Assembly: GCA_036558645.1 (NCBI GenBank)
Contig: DATBFG010000086.1
Location: forward strand, 131,434-195,433
Source of the DNA: DATBFG01 sp036558645
Lineage (GTDB): Bacteria > Acidobacteriota > Terriglobia > Terriglobales > Acidobacteriaceae
DNA length: 64,000 nucleotides
Direction of reading: 5' to 3'
This document shows positions 1 through 8,734 of the stretch, piece after piece. Made by a program: the position numbers and the translations under genes. The notes below the pieces were generated by a model. The model was not told where the DNA came from and did no database searches. It was given only the letters and a program-made list of their open reading frames with translations. The first letter of the stretch is position 1; each line of letters opens with the position of its first letter.

Positions 1-2639
1 ACCGCTTCGACGAGGAGTCGACGGAGACGATAGCGGCTCTCCAGGTCTGTGTTCACGATTTCGAATCCAACTTCGTTGACGCGGGCGCGGCGCAAAAGAA
101 CTTGTGCGCGAATGTGCCGCACACCGGTAGAGATATCGAGGTTAGCTTCCGAACCCACGCGGAGGTTGTCTTCTTTTGTGCCCATACCGCCACCCAGACT
201 CAGCTCGCGCACCGAGATGCTTGACTTGCCCCAAGAACTGCTGATCGAGGCCGAGAAGGTTCGGGGAAGCACGATGCGTTCGTATCGACGCTGGCGCACC
301 CATGGGCATGCGGGAGCGGCATCCAGGGCGGCGACGGCGAGTTCCGCGGGCTCCAGGCCACTGTCGGCCACGACTTGTCCACCATAGCGCGGGTCGATCT
401 TTGCAAGAGCTTGAGCGGTTGCAACGCGCAGTTCGCGGTGGTGCACCCACTTCCACATCTTTTTCCCTTCCAGAAGAGTGCGCAAGACCGGTACGGAATC
501 GGGATCGCGAAGGCGGCCCAATGATTCGACGGCCTTGACCTGAACGAGAGGCGAACGGCCCTGTGATTCTCCAGCTTCGGCCATGATGATAAGCGGCGGG
601 ACAGCGGTGCGGTCACCACTCATACCGATCTCGTCGATCGCTTGGGGAACGACCAGGGGATCGAGAATTTCAAGCAATTCGAGCAGAGTGCGTCCGCGGT
701 CGTGAGCGGCGCCGTAGGCAATCTGACGCACAACAATGTCATGATAAAAGCGGTTCCACTCCGGCAAACGTGTCGGTAGGAGTTCAAGAAGCGAAGGCAC
801 GTCGAGACGGCTCATCAAGCCGATGGCGGAAGATGCCTGGCGAGGATGGCCGGTACGGAGCATCTCGCGAAGCTGCTGTGTGGCGCCGGAACCCAGCTCC
901 CGAACGAGTTCGATCATGCGGTCGCATTCTTCGCGCCGCATGCAGCGGAAGAAGCGGTCGGCGAGGTGTTCGACGGCAGCCTGGGAAGTGAGACGCAGCA
1001 CGCACAACAGGTCCTGCGGAACTTGTGTGACGTGCAGAGCTTCTTCGATGAATTCGGGCAGGCGATTCTCTATGCCGATGCGAGGGCGCATCTCGGAAGC
1101 GAGCACGGGACGCTGCTTAGCGACGATTTCGATTCCACTGCAGACCTCTGCAATCGCGGTGTAATGCTTGCGGGTGCCGGCCTCAGAACTCAAGCGAACG
1201 AAAGCGGCACTCATGAGGGCCTGGAGTTCGGAATCCGTTTCCCTCGTAATTGCCTGGGCTACGCTGCGGATCACCTCGGGCATGATGCTCCCGCCGGTCG
1301 CAGTGAACAAATCGGCAAGTTGGCTAAGGCCGATGGCTGTACGTCGGCGAGGCTCAGGTTCTTTGGCTTCAAGGCAAGAGAAGTAATTACGGAGGATAGC
1401 GGCGGAAGTTTCCTTGTCGCCCCGCTCGAGTAAGCTCTCGATGAACTGGCGAATATTTCGGGCGGGTACGCAGGGGGCTTCGTTTGAAAGCAGCACACTC
1501 TTCTTGCCGGCCTCCGGGACTTCCGCCCAGAACATGCGGTCAAGGATGTCGGCGTGGGATTCCACGAGGATCCCGGCCTTGCTCATCTTTTCTTCCTGAA
1601 TCTTGAGAATCTGGCGCAAGGTATCCATCTGCCGGCTCATGTGTTCCATCATCTGGTGGACGGCATTTACCTTGACTTCGCCCTTTTGAAAACGCTCCAG
1701 AGCGAAGCGAATCGCCATGTGCTCGGCCGCCTTCATTAACAAAGGCGTGTCGGTCTGTTGATTCGAAGCGTTGGAAGCGAGGCTCTGCAGCAGTTGCTGG
1801 ACGTTGACCTTGGTATTGGAGTCTACGTTGACGAGTTCTTTCTGGAGCACCTCGGGCTTGGAGAATGGGTCGCTGCCGACTTCGCCGAACTTTGTGAGCA
1901 AACGAATCGCCTGAATGACTTCTTCTTCCTGGAGCGGCACCACGCCACCGGTCCAGGCTACTGCTGTTCCGGCTGCCGCTGCACTCCCACTCCCGCGAAC
2001 GGTGGGTACGCTGCCGATCGGAGCACCGCCAGGGGCACCGCCACCTCCACTGGAGGCTCCTTCAGCTGCAGCAATCAATTGCAGCAGCTTCTGGGGATCG
2101 TTCAACCATTGCTTGAACTCTGGGCCAAGGCTCTGAGAGGCGATTTGAGCCGCGATCGTGATTTCATTCGTGGAAGGATCAGCGGCGACAAACTTAACTT
2201 CGTTGATACGGATCGCTGACTGCTTGCTATCGCCGAAAGTTTCCTTGATCTGCTTGGCAATGTCGCCAGCCTTGGAGCCCCCGACGGAGAAAGCGCGCAC
2301 CAGTCGGGCGAATTCGTCCACCGTCACTCGGTTTGAAAAATTGATACTTGCGAGCCCAGCCGTGTTGAGGAGCTGAGCAAAGCTTCGTTCGGCCTGACCA
2401 CTCTCGAGCGGGATGCCATCAAGCAGGAGCTTGTTTTCGGAAACGCCGAGAAGGAAGCCCGCCTCCTCGCCCTTGGGAAGTCCATTTTGAAGTTCGTTCC
2501 AGGTGACTTCGAACTGCCCCTCTGTGCGTTTATGCTCAAAGCCGTAGAGCCGGACGTATTTCACCAAGATATTAAGGCTGTGTACGAAGGCGCGTGCAGA
2601 AGCGGTGCGACCCTGCTTAGTTGTGTCTGCGGTAGAGAT
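1..2639 (-). CDS. HEAT-repeat protein with C-terminal PilZ domain (3' end outside window)
   Basis: The reverse strand stays open from about 2790 to base 1. The product begins around STADTTKQGRTASARAFVHS and has a low-complexity Gly/Ser/Ala linker near residues 190-220. A long alpha-helical middle follows, with HEAT-like pairs such as VKAVESLGRLRDPDSVPVL. From about residue 783 there is a PilZ domain (RRYER, then VRELSLGGG), the c-di-GMP-binding signature with Glu in place of the usual Asp/Asn before xSxxG. The likely role is a c-di-GMP-responsive scaffold. No ATG lies in the plausible start region: I placed the start at an ATC (2639-2637) directly after an AGGAGAGAGG ribosome site. TTG at 2567, GTG at 2564 or TTG at 2765 are alternatives. 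The frame ends after the PilZ core at the window edge. Confidence 0.8.
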   Translation of the reverse strand, partial: MSTADTTKQGRTASARAFVHSLNILVKYVRLYGFEHKRTEGQFEVTWNELQNGLPKGEEAGFLLGVSENKLLLDGIPLESGQAERSFAQLLNTAGLASINFSNRVTVDEFARLVRAFSVGGSKAGDIAKQIKETFGDSKQSAIRINEVKFVAADPSTNEITIAAQIASQSLGPEFKQWLNDPQKLLQLIAAAEGASSGGGGAPGGAPIGSVPTVRGSGSAAAAGTAVAWTGGVVPLQEEEVIQAIRLLTKFGEVGSDPFSKPEVLQKELVNVDSNTKVNVQQLLQSLASNASNQQTDTPLLMKAAEHMAIRFALERFQKGEVKVNAVHQMMEHMSRQMDTLRQILKIQEEKMSKAGILVESHADILDRMFWAEVPEAGKKSVLLSNEAPCVPARNIRQFIESLLERGDKETSAAILRNYFSCLEAKEPEPRRRTAIGLSQLADLFTATGGSIMPEVIRSVAQAITRETDSELQALMSAAFVRLSSEAGTRKHYTAIAEVCSGIEIVAKQRPVLASEMRPRIGIENRLPEFIEEALHVTQVPQDLLCVLRLTSQAAVEHLADRFFRCMRREECDRMIELVRELGSGATQQLREMLRTGHPRQASSAIGLMSRLDVPSLLELLPTRLPEWNRFYHDIVVRQIAYGAAHDRGRTLLELLEILDPLVVPQAIDEIGMSGDRTAVPPLIIMAEAGESQGRSPLVQVKAVESLGRLRDPDSVPVLRTLLEGKKMWKWVHHRELRVATAQALAKIDPRYGGQVVADSGLEPAELAVAALDAAPACPWVRQRRYERIVLPRTFSASISSSWGKSSISVRELSLGGGMGTKEDNLRVGSEANLDISTGVRHIRAQVLLRRARVNEVGFEIVNTDLESRYRLRRLLVEA

Positions 2640-2766
2640 ACCTCTCTCCTGTACGCGGTGATAGTTAAGGTTAATGCGAAAGCGTAAGGGGGCGCACGTT
2701 ACGGAGGTAATAGGCTGAACGGGGCTTCTGGAGCGAGTTTCAGGGGGCTTTGATTGTGGTTCCAAG

Positions 2767-2787
2767 CCGTCCGCTATTGTCGGACGG
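2767..2787. repeat. Inverted repeat in divergent intergenic region
   Basis: CCGTCCG and CGGACGG are separated by 7 nt, a perfect 7-bp stem. It lies between the divergent HEAT-PilZ and CHAD genes, so it is not a downstream terminator for either. It could be an operator or a dispersed hairpin element. Confidence 0.5.
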
Positions 2788-2823
2788 CCCTACGGACACT
2801 TGAATTCATTTTGTGAATCGTTT

Positions 2824-2843
2824 CCCAGCGCTGAAGCGCTGGG
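2824..2843. repeat. Perfect 9-bp hairpin element
   Basis: CCCAGCGCT, GA, AGCGCTGGG forms a near-perfect 20-bp palindrome. A related hairpin occurs at 22951-22967. I recall similar elements scattered between genes in acidobacterial genomes, but only this window can be seen. There is no T-tract, so a simple intrinsic terminator is unlikely. Confidence 0.55.
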
Positions 2844-2976
2844 CCAAGCTTGGCCATCTTCTGCGAGTTGATCAAAGAGAGCTGCTGATCCTCCGTGCAT
2901 GGGTTCTCGGTAGCGACTACCCTGACCATTTGGAGCCGTTCGGCATTTCAGATACTGTTATAGAAAAGGATCTCAA

Positions 2977-4431
2977 TTGCATACCACTGCGCCCAACCTG
3001 AATTCAAATCCAAGGCCCACCGCCGGGCTGGGCTACTGGATGGAGCGTGTTCTCGAGGAATGCGAAAAGGCGAGAGTCGACTTTGCGGCAGATCCGGTTC
3101 ACGATCTTCGAGTCGCGTTAAGGCGATGCCGGTCGATGGCTGACGGACTGATGGTTTTCGATCCCGACAAGTCCTGGAAATCCATGAAGAGGGCGGGGAA
3201 GCCACTCTTCGATGCACTGGGTGAGTTGCGCGACACCCAGGTGATGGAAGAACTCGTCCAGAAGATCGGCGCGGCGGATGATCCAGTCACCAACCGAATT
3301 CTTGATCATGCCAAGGGATGCGAGCACGAGCTGAAGGCCAAGTCGCTTGCGGAGCTGGACAAGTTTGATCGAAAGGCGTGGCGAGGGTGGTCGAAGCAAC
3401 TTCCGCGGCGTGCAGCCCGCATCCGGCCAGGAAGTCTTGTGTTCCGGCACCTGGCGCTCGAAAAGTGGAACCAGGCGCGAGAACTGCAGCGACAGGCACT
3501 TCGCAATCGGAGCCAAGTGGGCCTGCATCGGCTGCGCATCGGTCTGAAACGATTTCGCTACATCGTCGAAAATTTCCTGCCAGAACTGCATGATGCGTGG
3601 ATCAGTGACCTGAAAGAACTCCAAGACTTGCTCGGAGAAGTTCACGATCTGGATGTGCTCTGGAACAAGATGGCCGAGCTTAAGGCATTTCCAGATGTAG
3701 AGAGCCGGACGCGCTGGCGCGGCTTGGTTACCGAGGAGAGAACAAAGCGTATCAATCAGTATCGCGAGAAGATGCTGGGAAAAGACACGCTGTGGAACTC
3801 ATGGCGAGGAGCGCTTCCAAAGGATGAGGAGGTACGTCAAGCCGGATACGAACGCATGCGTATCTGGGCATCCTTCCTCGATCCCGATGTGCATCAGTCG
3901 CAGCATGTGGGGCGTCTTGCACTGAAGCTTTACGACGGACTGATCCGGTCGAACGGACTAAGAATGCCCGAATATGAACGCACGCGCGATGTGCTGCGTG
4001 CGGCTTCCGTGATGTACGAAGTAGGAAAAGCCAAGTCGAAGAAGGGTCACCATAAGAAGTCGTCCAAGCTTATCGGTAAGGTGGGAGTTCCGTTCGGCTG
4101 GGCGTCGGAGGATTTGGCACTGGCCGCGGCCGTCGCACGCTATCATCGCGGCGCACTTCCGCAAGGCAGACAACCGGAACTCGTCAGATTGTCAACGGAC
4201 AAGAGAAAGATTGCCGTCAATCTTGCTGCTGTGCTTCGCTTGGCGAACGCATTCGGATGTGATGGCAGGGAGTCAATCCAGGACCTCGAAGTTCGGCCGG
4301 CGGATAAAACCTTGACGATCCTTGCGAAGGGTTATTCGCCGCGCAACAAGATGGCCGAAAACATTGCGGCAGCAAGGCATCTGCTGGAGCTGGTCGCAAA
4401 CCGTCCAGTCATGGTCCGCAGGATGCAGTGA
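2977..4431 (+). CDS. CHAD domain protein with C-terminal Ppx/GppA-like HD region
   Basis: The 484-residue protein has an N-terminal CHAD domain (about residues 15-290), a conserved histidine alpha-helical domain that binds polyphosphate. It shows the paired motifs HDLRVALRRCRSM and HRLRIGLKRFRYIVENF and the loop LLGEVHDLDVL. The C-terminal part resembles the HD-like domain of exopolyphosphatase/GppA: HQSQHVGRLALKLYDGL, then MYEVGKAKSKKGHHKKSSKLI-type spacing and ARYHRGALPQ. The fusion suggests a polyphosphate-binding or (p)ppGpp/polyP-linked role. The expected metal-binding HD is partly degraded (MYEVG where HDIG is usual), so catalysis is doubtful. The start is TTG at 2977, preceded by AAAAGGA six bases upstream. 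Confidence 0.82.
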   Translation: MHTTAPNLNSNPRPTAGLGYWMERVLEECEKARVDFAADPVHDLRVALRRCRSMADGLMVFDPDKSWKSMKRAGKPLFDALGELRDTQVMEELVQKIGAADDPVTNRILDHAKGCEHELKAKSLAELDKFDRKAWRGWSKQLPRRAARIRPGSLVFRHLALEKWNQARELQRQALRNRSQVGLHRLRIGLKRFRYIVENFLPELHDAWISDLKELQDLLGEVHDLDVLWNKMAELKAFPDVESRTRWRGLVTEERTKRINQYREKMLGKDTLWNSWRGALPKDEEVRQAGYERMRIWASFLDPDVHQSQHVGRLALKLYDGLIRSNGLRMPEYERTRDVLRAASVMYEVGKAKSKKGHHKKSSKLIGKVGVPFGWASEDLALAAAVARYHRGALPQGRQPELVRLSTDKRKIAVNLAAVLRLANAFGCDGRESIQDLEVRPADKTLTILAKGYSPRNKMAENIAAARHLLELVANRPVMVRRMQ

Positions 4432-4485
4432 CGCGTAGCTACTCAGTCACTTTCTTGCAGGTCCTCAAGGAATTACAAAACATCC

Positions 4486-5025
4486 ATGACACACGCTCAA
4501 ATGGTCGAGTTCGCTGTGCGCTGGCTGCGAGGCTATCGCTGCGGTGTGGTTTTGTCGGAGCAGGCTTGCGTGAGCGGAGAGATGCCTGACGCCATTGGGT
4601 GGAAGCGAGCGTGCCACTCGGTGCTGGTTGAGTGCAAGGTGTCGCGCGCCGATTTTATCGCGGACCGTGAAAAGCCTTTTCGCAGGAAACCGCGGAGCGG
4701 CGTGGGATGCGAACGCTACTACATGACACCACGCGGGTTGATCTCGTCCGATGAATGTCCGGCAAGTTGGGGTCTGCTGGAAGTGCGCGGGCGCAGCGTG
4801 GAAATGATTCGAGCGTCGGCACGGAACCTAAGGAGTGCGGCGGGATTTCGTTACGAGATGAACCTGTTATTGGCGAGCCTGCGGCGGGTAGAAATTCGAA
4901 TCGATCCGCAGAGCATCACGGAGTTTCTGAAGTGGAAGAACCGGATGGCGGAGTACAACCGCGGAACGATGCCGGAGGGACTGGAATCAGTCGAAGCGGA
5001 GGCGAATGTGTTTTTGGAAGGGTGA
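4486..5025 (+). CDS. Hypothetical protein with probable endonuclease-like fold
   Basis: The 179-residue protein is not assigned to a named family with confidence. A segment reading PDAIGW, then HSVLVECKVSRADFIADREK, resembles the D-x(n)-(D/E)xK core of the PD-(D/E)xK nuclease superfamily, with ECK as the metal/catalytic triad. It is followed by GVGCERYYMTPRGLI and WGLLEV, typical of the later strands of that fold. Its length suits a compact single-domain enzyme. It lies 54 bp after the CHAD gene on the same strand and could be co-transcribed, but nothing else links them. A DNA-repair or phage-like nuclease role is inference only. Confidence 0.65.
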   Translation: MTHAQMVEFAVRWLRGYRCGVVLSEQACVSGEMPDAIGWKRACHSVLVECKVSRADFIADREKPFRRKPRSGVGCERYYMTPRGLISSDECPASWGLLEVRGRSVEMIRASARNLRSAAGFRYEMNLLLASLRRVEIRIDPQSITEFLKWKNRMAEYNRGTMPEGLESVEAEANVFLEG

Positions 5026-5100
5026 AGCTGGTCGTTGGTTGGTAGCGGAGTTCTTGGGGAGTTGCTTCCAGTGATGAGGTTAGAGGCACTGAGGAACAAA

Positions 5101-5150
5101 GGGTCCCTCGACTGCGCTTGGCTGCGCCTTCGCTTCGCTCGGGATGACAG
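5101..5150. repeat. Possible dispersed intergenic element
   Basis: GGGTCCCTCGACTGCGC, then CTTCGCTTCGCTCGGGATGACA, sits in the non-coding tail after the nuclease-like gene. Short GC-rich elements ending in GGGATGACA are familiar from acidobacterial and other soil-bacterial intergenic regions. Only one copy is in this window, so repeat status rests on memory. Confidence 0.35.
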
Positions 5151-5228
5151 AATCAATTGCATATCACGACGAGCCCTGCCACTCCACAGCTGTTGTCCTA
5201 TTGAAGTCTTCATTTTCCACCAAAAACG

Positions 5229-5252
5229 AAACCGGGCTGGTTGGCCCGGTTT
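5229..5252. terminator. Bidirectional intrinsic terminator
   Basis: AAACCGGGC, loop TGGTTG, GCCCGGTTT is a perfect 9-bp stem. The plus strand continues TTGGTTTGG (U-poor). Read on the minus strand it is followed by CGTTTTTGG, so it may end transcription arriving from recR as well as from the gene ending at 5025. Confidence 0.7.
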
Positions 5253-5558
5253 GGTTTGGCGTCGAGTGAGATGCGGTTACATCAGACGCGGCGCGAGCCG
5301 ATGGATGTCATCCGGCCTCCTTGGTAGCCAGATCAATCCTGGTACCTCCTAGCACGGGAAATCCCGGGCCAGGATAGCTGCCGGGATGATTGTGCAAGCT
5401 CAATGCCAGATCATCTCTCACGAGCGTTATAACGTACCTAGCCAAGTCATTGATAATCGTGAAGCGATAGGTGTGATGGGAAAGAAATCTGGGCTGAGTA
5501 TCGGCAAATATTTGCACATGCTAAACAGAAACTTGCACCATAATTGGGCAACACTGTT
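5253..5558. other. Intergenic region, no gene recognised
   Basis: About 300 bp between the terminator and the recR stop codon. Short open frames exist on both strands but lack credible ribosome sites or family signatures. Nothing convincing was seen. Confidence 0.5.
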
Positions 5559-6158
5559 TCAGAGCTCCCGGCGTCCTTCCATCGCCTTCAACATGGTGAT
5601 CTCGTCGGTATATTCGATGTCGCTCCCGACGGGGATTCCCATGGCAATTCGGGTCACCTTCAAGCCTGGCCGGCGCAAGTGTTCGGACAGGTAGACTGCG
5701 GTGGCCTCGCCTTCCACTGTCGGATTCGTCGCGATGATAACTTCGTCCACCTGATCGCCTTCCACTCTCCGCAACAAGTTGGCAGTGCGAAGATGCTCCG
5801 GGCCGACGCCATGTAGGGGGGAAATCGCTCCATGGAGGACGTGGTACACGCCATTGAAGTGGCGTGTCTTTTCGATAGAGGCAATATTGGTGGGTTCTTC
5901 CACCACGCACACGAGTCTTTGATTTCGGGTAGCACTGGTGCAATAAACGCAGGGATCGACATCGGTGATGTTGTTGCAGACCGAGCAGAGGCGAAGGCTG
6001 GCCTTCACATCGCGGACAGCGGCCGCGAGAGCCTCTGCATCTGCGTCATTCGAACGCAGAATATGGAAAGCAAGGCGCTGCGCCGACTTGCTGCCAATTC
6101 CGGGCAGCTTCTTCAATTCATCGATCAGGCGAGATAAGGGCTCAGCAAACTTGGACAT
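5559..6158 (-). CDS. recR: Recombination mediator RecR
   Basis: The 199-residue protein matches RecR over its full length. It has the N-terminal helix-hairpin-helix LKKLPGIGSKSAQRLAFHIL, the four-cysteine zinc finger CSVC...CVYC, and the Toprim domain with VVEEPTNIASIEKT, and it ends LKAMEGRREL. RecR acts with RecF/RecO to load RecA at gaps. I chose the ATG at 6158 (MSKFAEPLSRL); an upstream in-frame start at 6239 would add 27 residues translated from a repeat-rich spacer and is rejected. No strong Shine-Dalgarno precedes the start. It is the last gene of the classic dnaX-ybaB-recR order, 109 bp after ybaB. Confidence 0.97.
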   Translation of the reverse strand: MSKFAEPLSRLIDELKKLPGIGSKSAQRLAFHILRSNDADAEALAAAVRDVKASLRLCSVCNNITDVDPCVYCTSATRNQRLVCVVEEPTNIASIEKTRHFNGVYHVLHGAISPLHGVGPEHLRTANLLRRVEGDQVDEVIIATNPTVEGEATAVYLSEHLRRPGLKVTRIAMGIPVGSDIEYTDEITMLKAMEGRREL

Positions 6159-6267
6159 AGAAAATTGGTAATTTGATAATCGGGTAATTCTGTAATCTAA
6201 AGGACAAGCGTTGCGCACGCCAGTGCAGCAAATTACCAAATTGCCCGATCACAAAATTATCAAAGTC
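6159..6267. repeat. AATTACC-type inverted repeats between ybaB and recR
   Basis: The spacer is built from degenerate copies of GGTAATTTGATAATCGGG on the left and its complement (AAATTACCAAATTGCCCGAT) on the right, around a unique centre. The arms could pair in the transcript. The AT-rich tract contrasts with the surrounding GC-rich genes. Confidence 0.7.
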
Positions 6268-6573
6268 TTAAAGTCCCCCAAGTCCCATGCCACTGAGCAT
6301 TCCGCCCATGCTGGATTGAATGGAATCGTCCACTTTCTTGCCGGCGCCGTTGACTGCGGCAGTGATCAGGTCTTGCAACATCTCCAGGTCGTTGGCTTTC
6401 ACCGCCTCAGGGTCGATGGTGATGCTCAACACCTGTTTGCGACCGTCCATCTTCACCGTAACGCTGCCGCCTCCGGCAGAAGCCTCAACTACCGTCTGCT
6501 CCATCTTCTTCTGCAAGACTTCGTACTGTTGCTTGGCTTGGGAAACGAGATCCTGGAGATTGAATCCTGACAT
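6268..6573 (-). CDS. ybaB: YbaB/EbfC nucleoid-associated protein
   Basis: The 101-residue protein has the YbaB/EbfC layout. An N-terminal amphipathic helix (LQDLVSQAKQQYEVLQKKMEQ) is followed by the beta-sheet core VTVKMDGRKQVLSITIDPEAV, a helix (EMLQDLITAAVNGAGKKV) and a Gly/Met-rich tail ending GLGGL. Family members are dimers that bind DNA without strong sequence specificity and help organise the nucleoid. I use ATG 6573 because GAGGTG lies five bases before it; the GTG at 6579 is inside that ribosome site. It sits between dnaX and recR as in most bacteria. Confidence 0.93.
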   Translation of the reverse strand: MSGFNLQDLVSQAKQQYEVLQKKMEQTVVEASAGGGSVTVKMDGRKQVLSITIDPEAVKANDLEMLQDLITAAVNGAGKKVDDSIQSSMGGMLSGMGLGGL

Positions 6574-6588
6574 GAGCACCTCAAGAGC

Positions 6589-6793
6589 AAGGTTTCAGAG
6601 TTGCAAGGTTTCAAAGTTTCAAGGCCGGAGTCGTCGTACAAGTGAACACACAGTAGTAAAGATCAATTTTCGACCCAACTGAGACACATTCAATTCTCGG
6701 ACTTTGAAACCCAACTTTGCTACTCTGACACCTTGAAACCCTGCAACTCTGAAACCTTGCAACTTTAAAACCTTGTGGACTCTGAAACCTTGC
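6589..6793. repeat. Inverted array of CTTGAAAC/CAAGGTTTC units between dnaX and ybaB
   Basis: The left arm (6589-6624) contains AAGGTTTCAGAGTTGCAAGG and AAGTTTCAAGG. The right arm (6730-6793) contains five or so complementary units, CCTTGAAACCC, TGCAACTCTGAAACC, TTGCAACTTTAAAACC and CTCTGAAACCTTGC. The two arms are inverted relative to each other around about 100 bp of unique sequence. Similar low-complexity words repeat with period near 12-18 bp. Confidence 0.75.
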
Positions 6794-6810
6794 GACGGCG
6801 AGCCTTCACC

Positions 6811-8607
6811 TCACCTCTTATCCTTGTAATCGATGATGGTGCGGATCTCGGCGCCGAATTTTTCCTTCATCCGCTGAACGATCGGTTCCTGCTCTGCTCG
6901 TCCGCGCCCCCCATTCGGAGAGGTCTTCAAGGGAGTGGAAGCCTGAGGCGATCCGCCCGGCAGGACTTTCACCTTGACGGGACGGCCGAGCGCTCCACTG
7001 GCCGCAGCCATTGCGATGCGACGCGACTCGGCGCTCAAGGACATGTCGATCATCGATGCCGAAGCCGCCACTTTGATCGTGACATCCTGTCCTTCGATCT
7101 TCCATTCGCCGGAAGCCAGCATGGAGGCAAGCATCGGCTGACCCGAGACGCTGTTAAGGACAGCCGCGCGGAGAGTCTCTAGTTCTGAACCCGGCGAGCC
7201 TGCGGATTCGGGCACGTGCTCTGGCTCGGGTGCGAGGGCGGCAGGAGCGGGTGCCGCGGAACCCATGATAACCGGCTGCGTTTGTGAGGTTCCAGTAACC
7301 GCGCGCGGACCGGCCGGGGGAGGATTATCTGACATTAGTTCGGGTTTTGTCTTGGTCTTACGGGCTGAATCCGCGGCGAAGGGAGATACAAAGTCCGGGC
7401 GAGCCGTAGACGTGGCATCGGTTCGCTTGGTTTCCGTCACGGGGACCGGCTTTCCCGTTGGGCGAAGCGTACCGACGTCGGCTCCGCTCAGGAGTTGCTC
7501 GATCGGCAGTAATTTCTGAGCGTGTGCCATCTTGAGCAATCCAAGCTCAAGGTGGAAGCGCTGCTCCTGCCGGTATCCCAACTCGCCGTGGGTGCGCAGG
7601 ATGATCTGTAGGTGCCGCGCGATGTCTTCTTCGCTGAACAGGCTGGCCACGCGAACCACCCGCTGGCGCTCATCATTTGAAATCTGAAGCAGGGGAGATT
7701 CTCCACCCGCAACCTTGGCGACCATGGTGTTCCGGATGAAGCGGACCAACTGGCGGGCAAAGTGGGTAGGGCTGTGACCCTCACCAATCAGCCTGTCGAT
7801 GAGACGGAGCAGTTGTTCACTCGATCCCTGTGCAACCGCCTGCATGACATCTTCAAGCACGCCCGAAGGAGCAGCGCTTACCAGTTGACGCACGGAGTCG
7901 GCGGAGAGGCGTCCGTCGGAGGAAGCGATAGCCTGGTCCAAGATAGAGAGGGCATCGCGCATGGAACCGTCGCCGGCTTCGGCGAGAAGGGCGAGAGCGT
8001 CGTCCTCGGCTTCGATGTTTTCGCGGCCCACTAGATCGCGCAGCTGGCCAAGGATCTGCTCAAAGCTGACGGCCCGAAAGCTGAAATGCTGGCAACGGGA
8101 ACGGATGGTCTGAGGGATGTCCTCAGGCTGCGTCGTGGCCAACATGAATACTACGTGGCCGGGAGGCTCCTCGAGAGTCTTGAGCAAGGCATTAAACGCG
8201 GCGTCGGTGATCTGATGAGCCTCGTCGAGAATGTAGATCTTGAATCGGTCACGCGCCGGGCGGTAGCGAGCGGCTTCGCGCAGTTCGCGTATTTCGTCGA
8301 TGCCGCGATTGGTGGCGGCGTCGATTTCAATCACATCGACGGAATTTCCGGCGCGTATCTCGAGACAGGAATCGCAAACCCCACAAGGCTCGGTTACTGG
8401 CTTGTCCGAGGAGCGGCAGTTGAGAGCCATGGCCAGGATACGGGCGATGGTCGTTTTCCCAATGCCACGATGGCCGCTGAAGATGTATCCGTGAGCGGTC
8501 CGGCCTTGTTCCAGAGCGTTCTTGAGGGTCCGGGTAACATGCTCCTGCCCTATGACTTCGGAGAACCTTTGGGGACGGTATTTACGCGCCAGAACCTGAT
8601 AGCTCAT
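6811..8607 (-). CDS. dnaX: DNA polymerase III gamma/tau subunit
   Basis: The 598-residue clamp-loader ATPase begins MSYQVLARKYRPQRFSEVIG. Walker A is GHRGIGKTT at residues 45-53. A zinc module CGVCDSC plus an upstream Cys follows, then Walker B IYILDEAH and the SRC sensor in IRSRCQHFSF. AAA+ lid and collar helices extend to about residue 370. The rest is a Pro/Ala-rich variable region with a conserved tail (GEWKIEGQDVTIKVAASA, near residues 500-520) like the tau C-terminus. It loads the beta clamp in the replisome. The start is ATG 8607. It heads the dnaX-ybaB-recR set and is divergent from the STAS gene. Confidence 0.96.
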   Translation of the reverse strand: MSYQVLARKYRPQRFSEVIGQEHVTRTLKNALEQGRTAHGYIFSGHRGIGKTTIARILAMALNCRSSDKPVTEPCGVCDSCLEIRAGNSVDVIEIDAATNRGIDEIRELREAARYRPARDRFKIYILDEAHQITDAAFNALLKTLEEPPGHVVFMLATTQPEDIPQTIRSRCQHFSFRAVSFEQILGQLRDLVGRENIEAEDDALALLAEAGDGSMRDALSILDQAIASSDGRLSADSVRQLVSAAPSGVLEDVMQAVAQGSSEQLLRLIDRLIGEGHSPTHFARQLVRFIRNTMVAKVAGGESPLLQISNDERQRVVRVASLFSEEDIARHLQIILRTHGELGYRQEQRFHLELGLLKMAHAQKLLPIEQLLSGADVGTLRPTGKPVPVTETKRTDATSTARPDFVSPFAADSARKTKTKPELMSDNPPPAGPRAVTGTSQTQPVIMGSAAPAPAALAPEPEHVPESAGSPGSELETLRAAVLNSVSGQPMLASMLASGEWKIEGQDVTIKVAASASMIDMSLSAESRRIAMAAASGALGRPVKVKVLPGGSPQASTPLKTSPNGGRGRAEQEPIVQRMKEKFGAEIRTIIDYKDKR

Positions 8608-8734
8608 GTTGGGGACACCTGATTATACGTGATGTGGGTACGGACCTATGAGGGTGGCTGAGGGCCCGCTGGATGCGGGTTTCAGAGTTGCTCTCGATCG
8701 AGTCTTTGCACGCCATGCTTCCAGTCAAAAGAGG

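Noticed and set aside
846..1433. Long plus-strand open frame opposite the HEAT-PilZ gene
   Set aside because: It is antisense to a frame that stays open for more than 2.6 kb with clear HEAT and PilZ motifs; no ribosome site or family match.
2813..3001. 62-codon plus-strand frame before the CHAD gene
   Set aside because: It runs through the 2824-2843 hairpin, lacks a ribosome site and overlaps the better-supported CHAD start.
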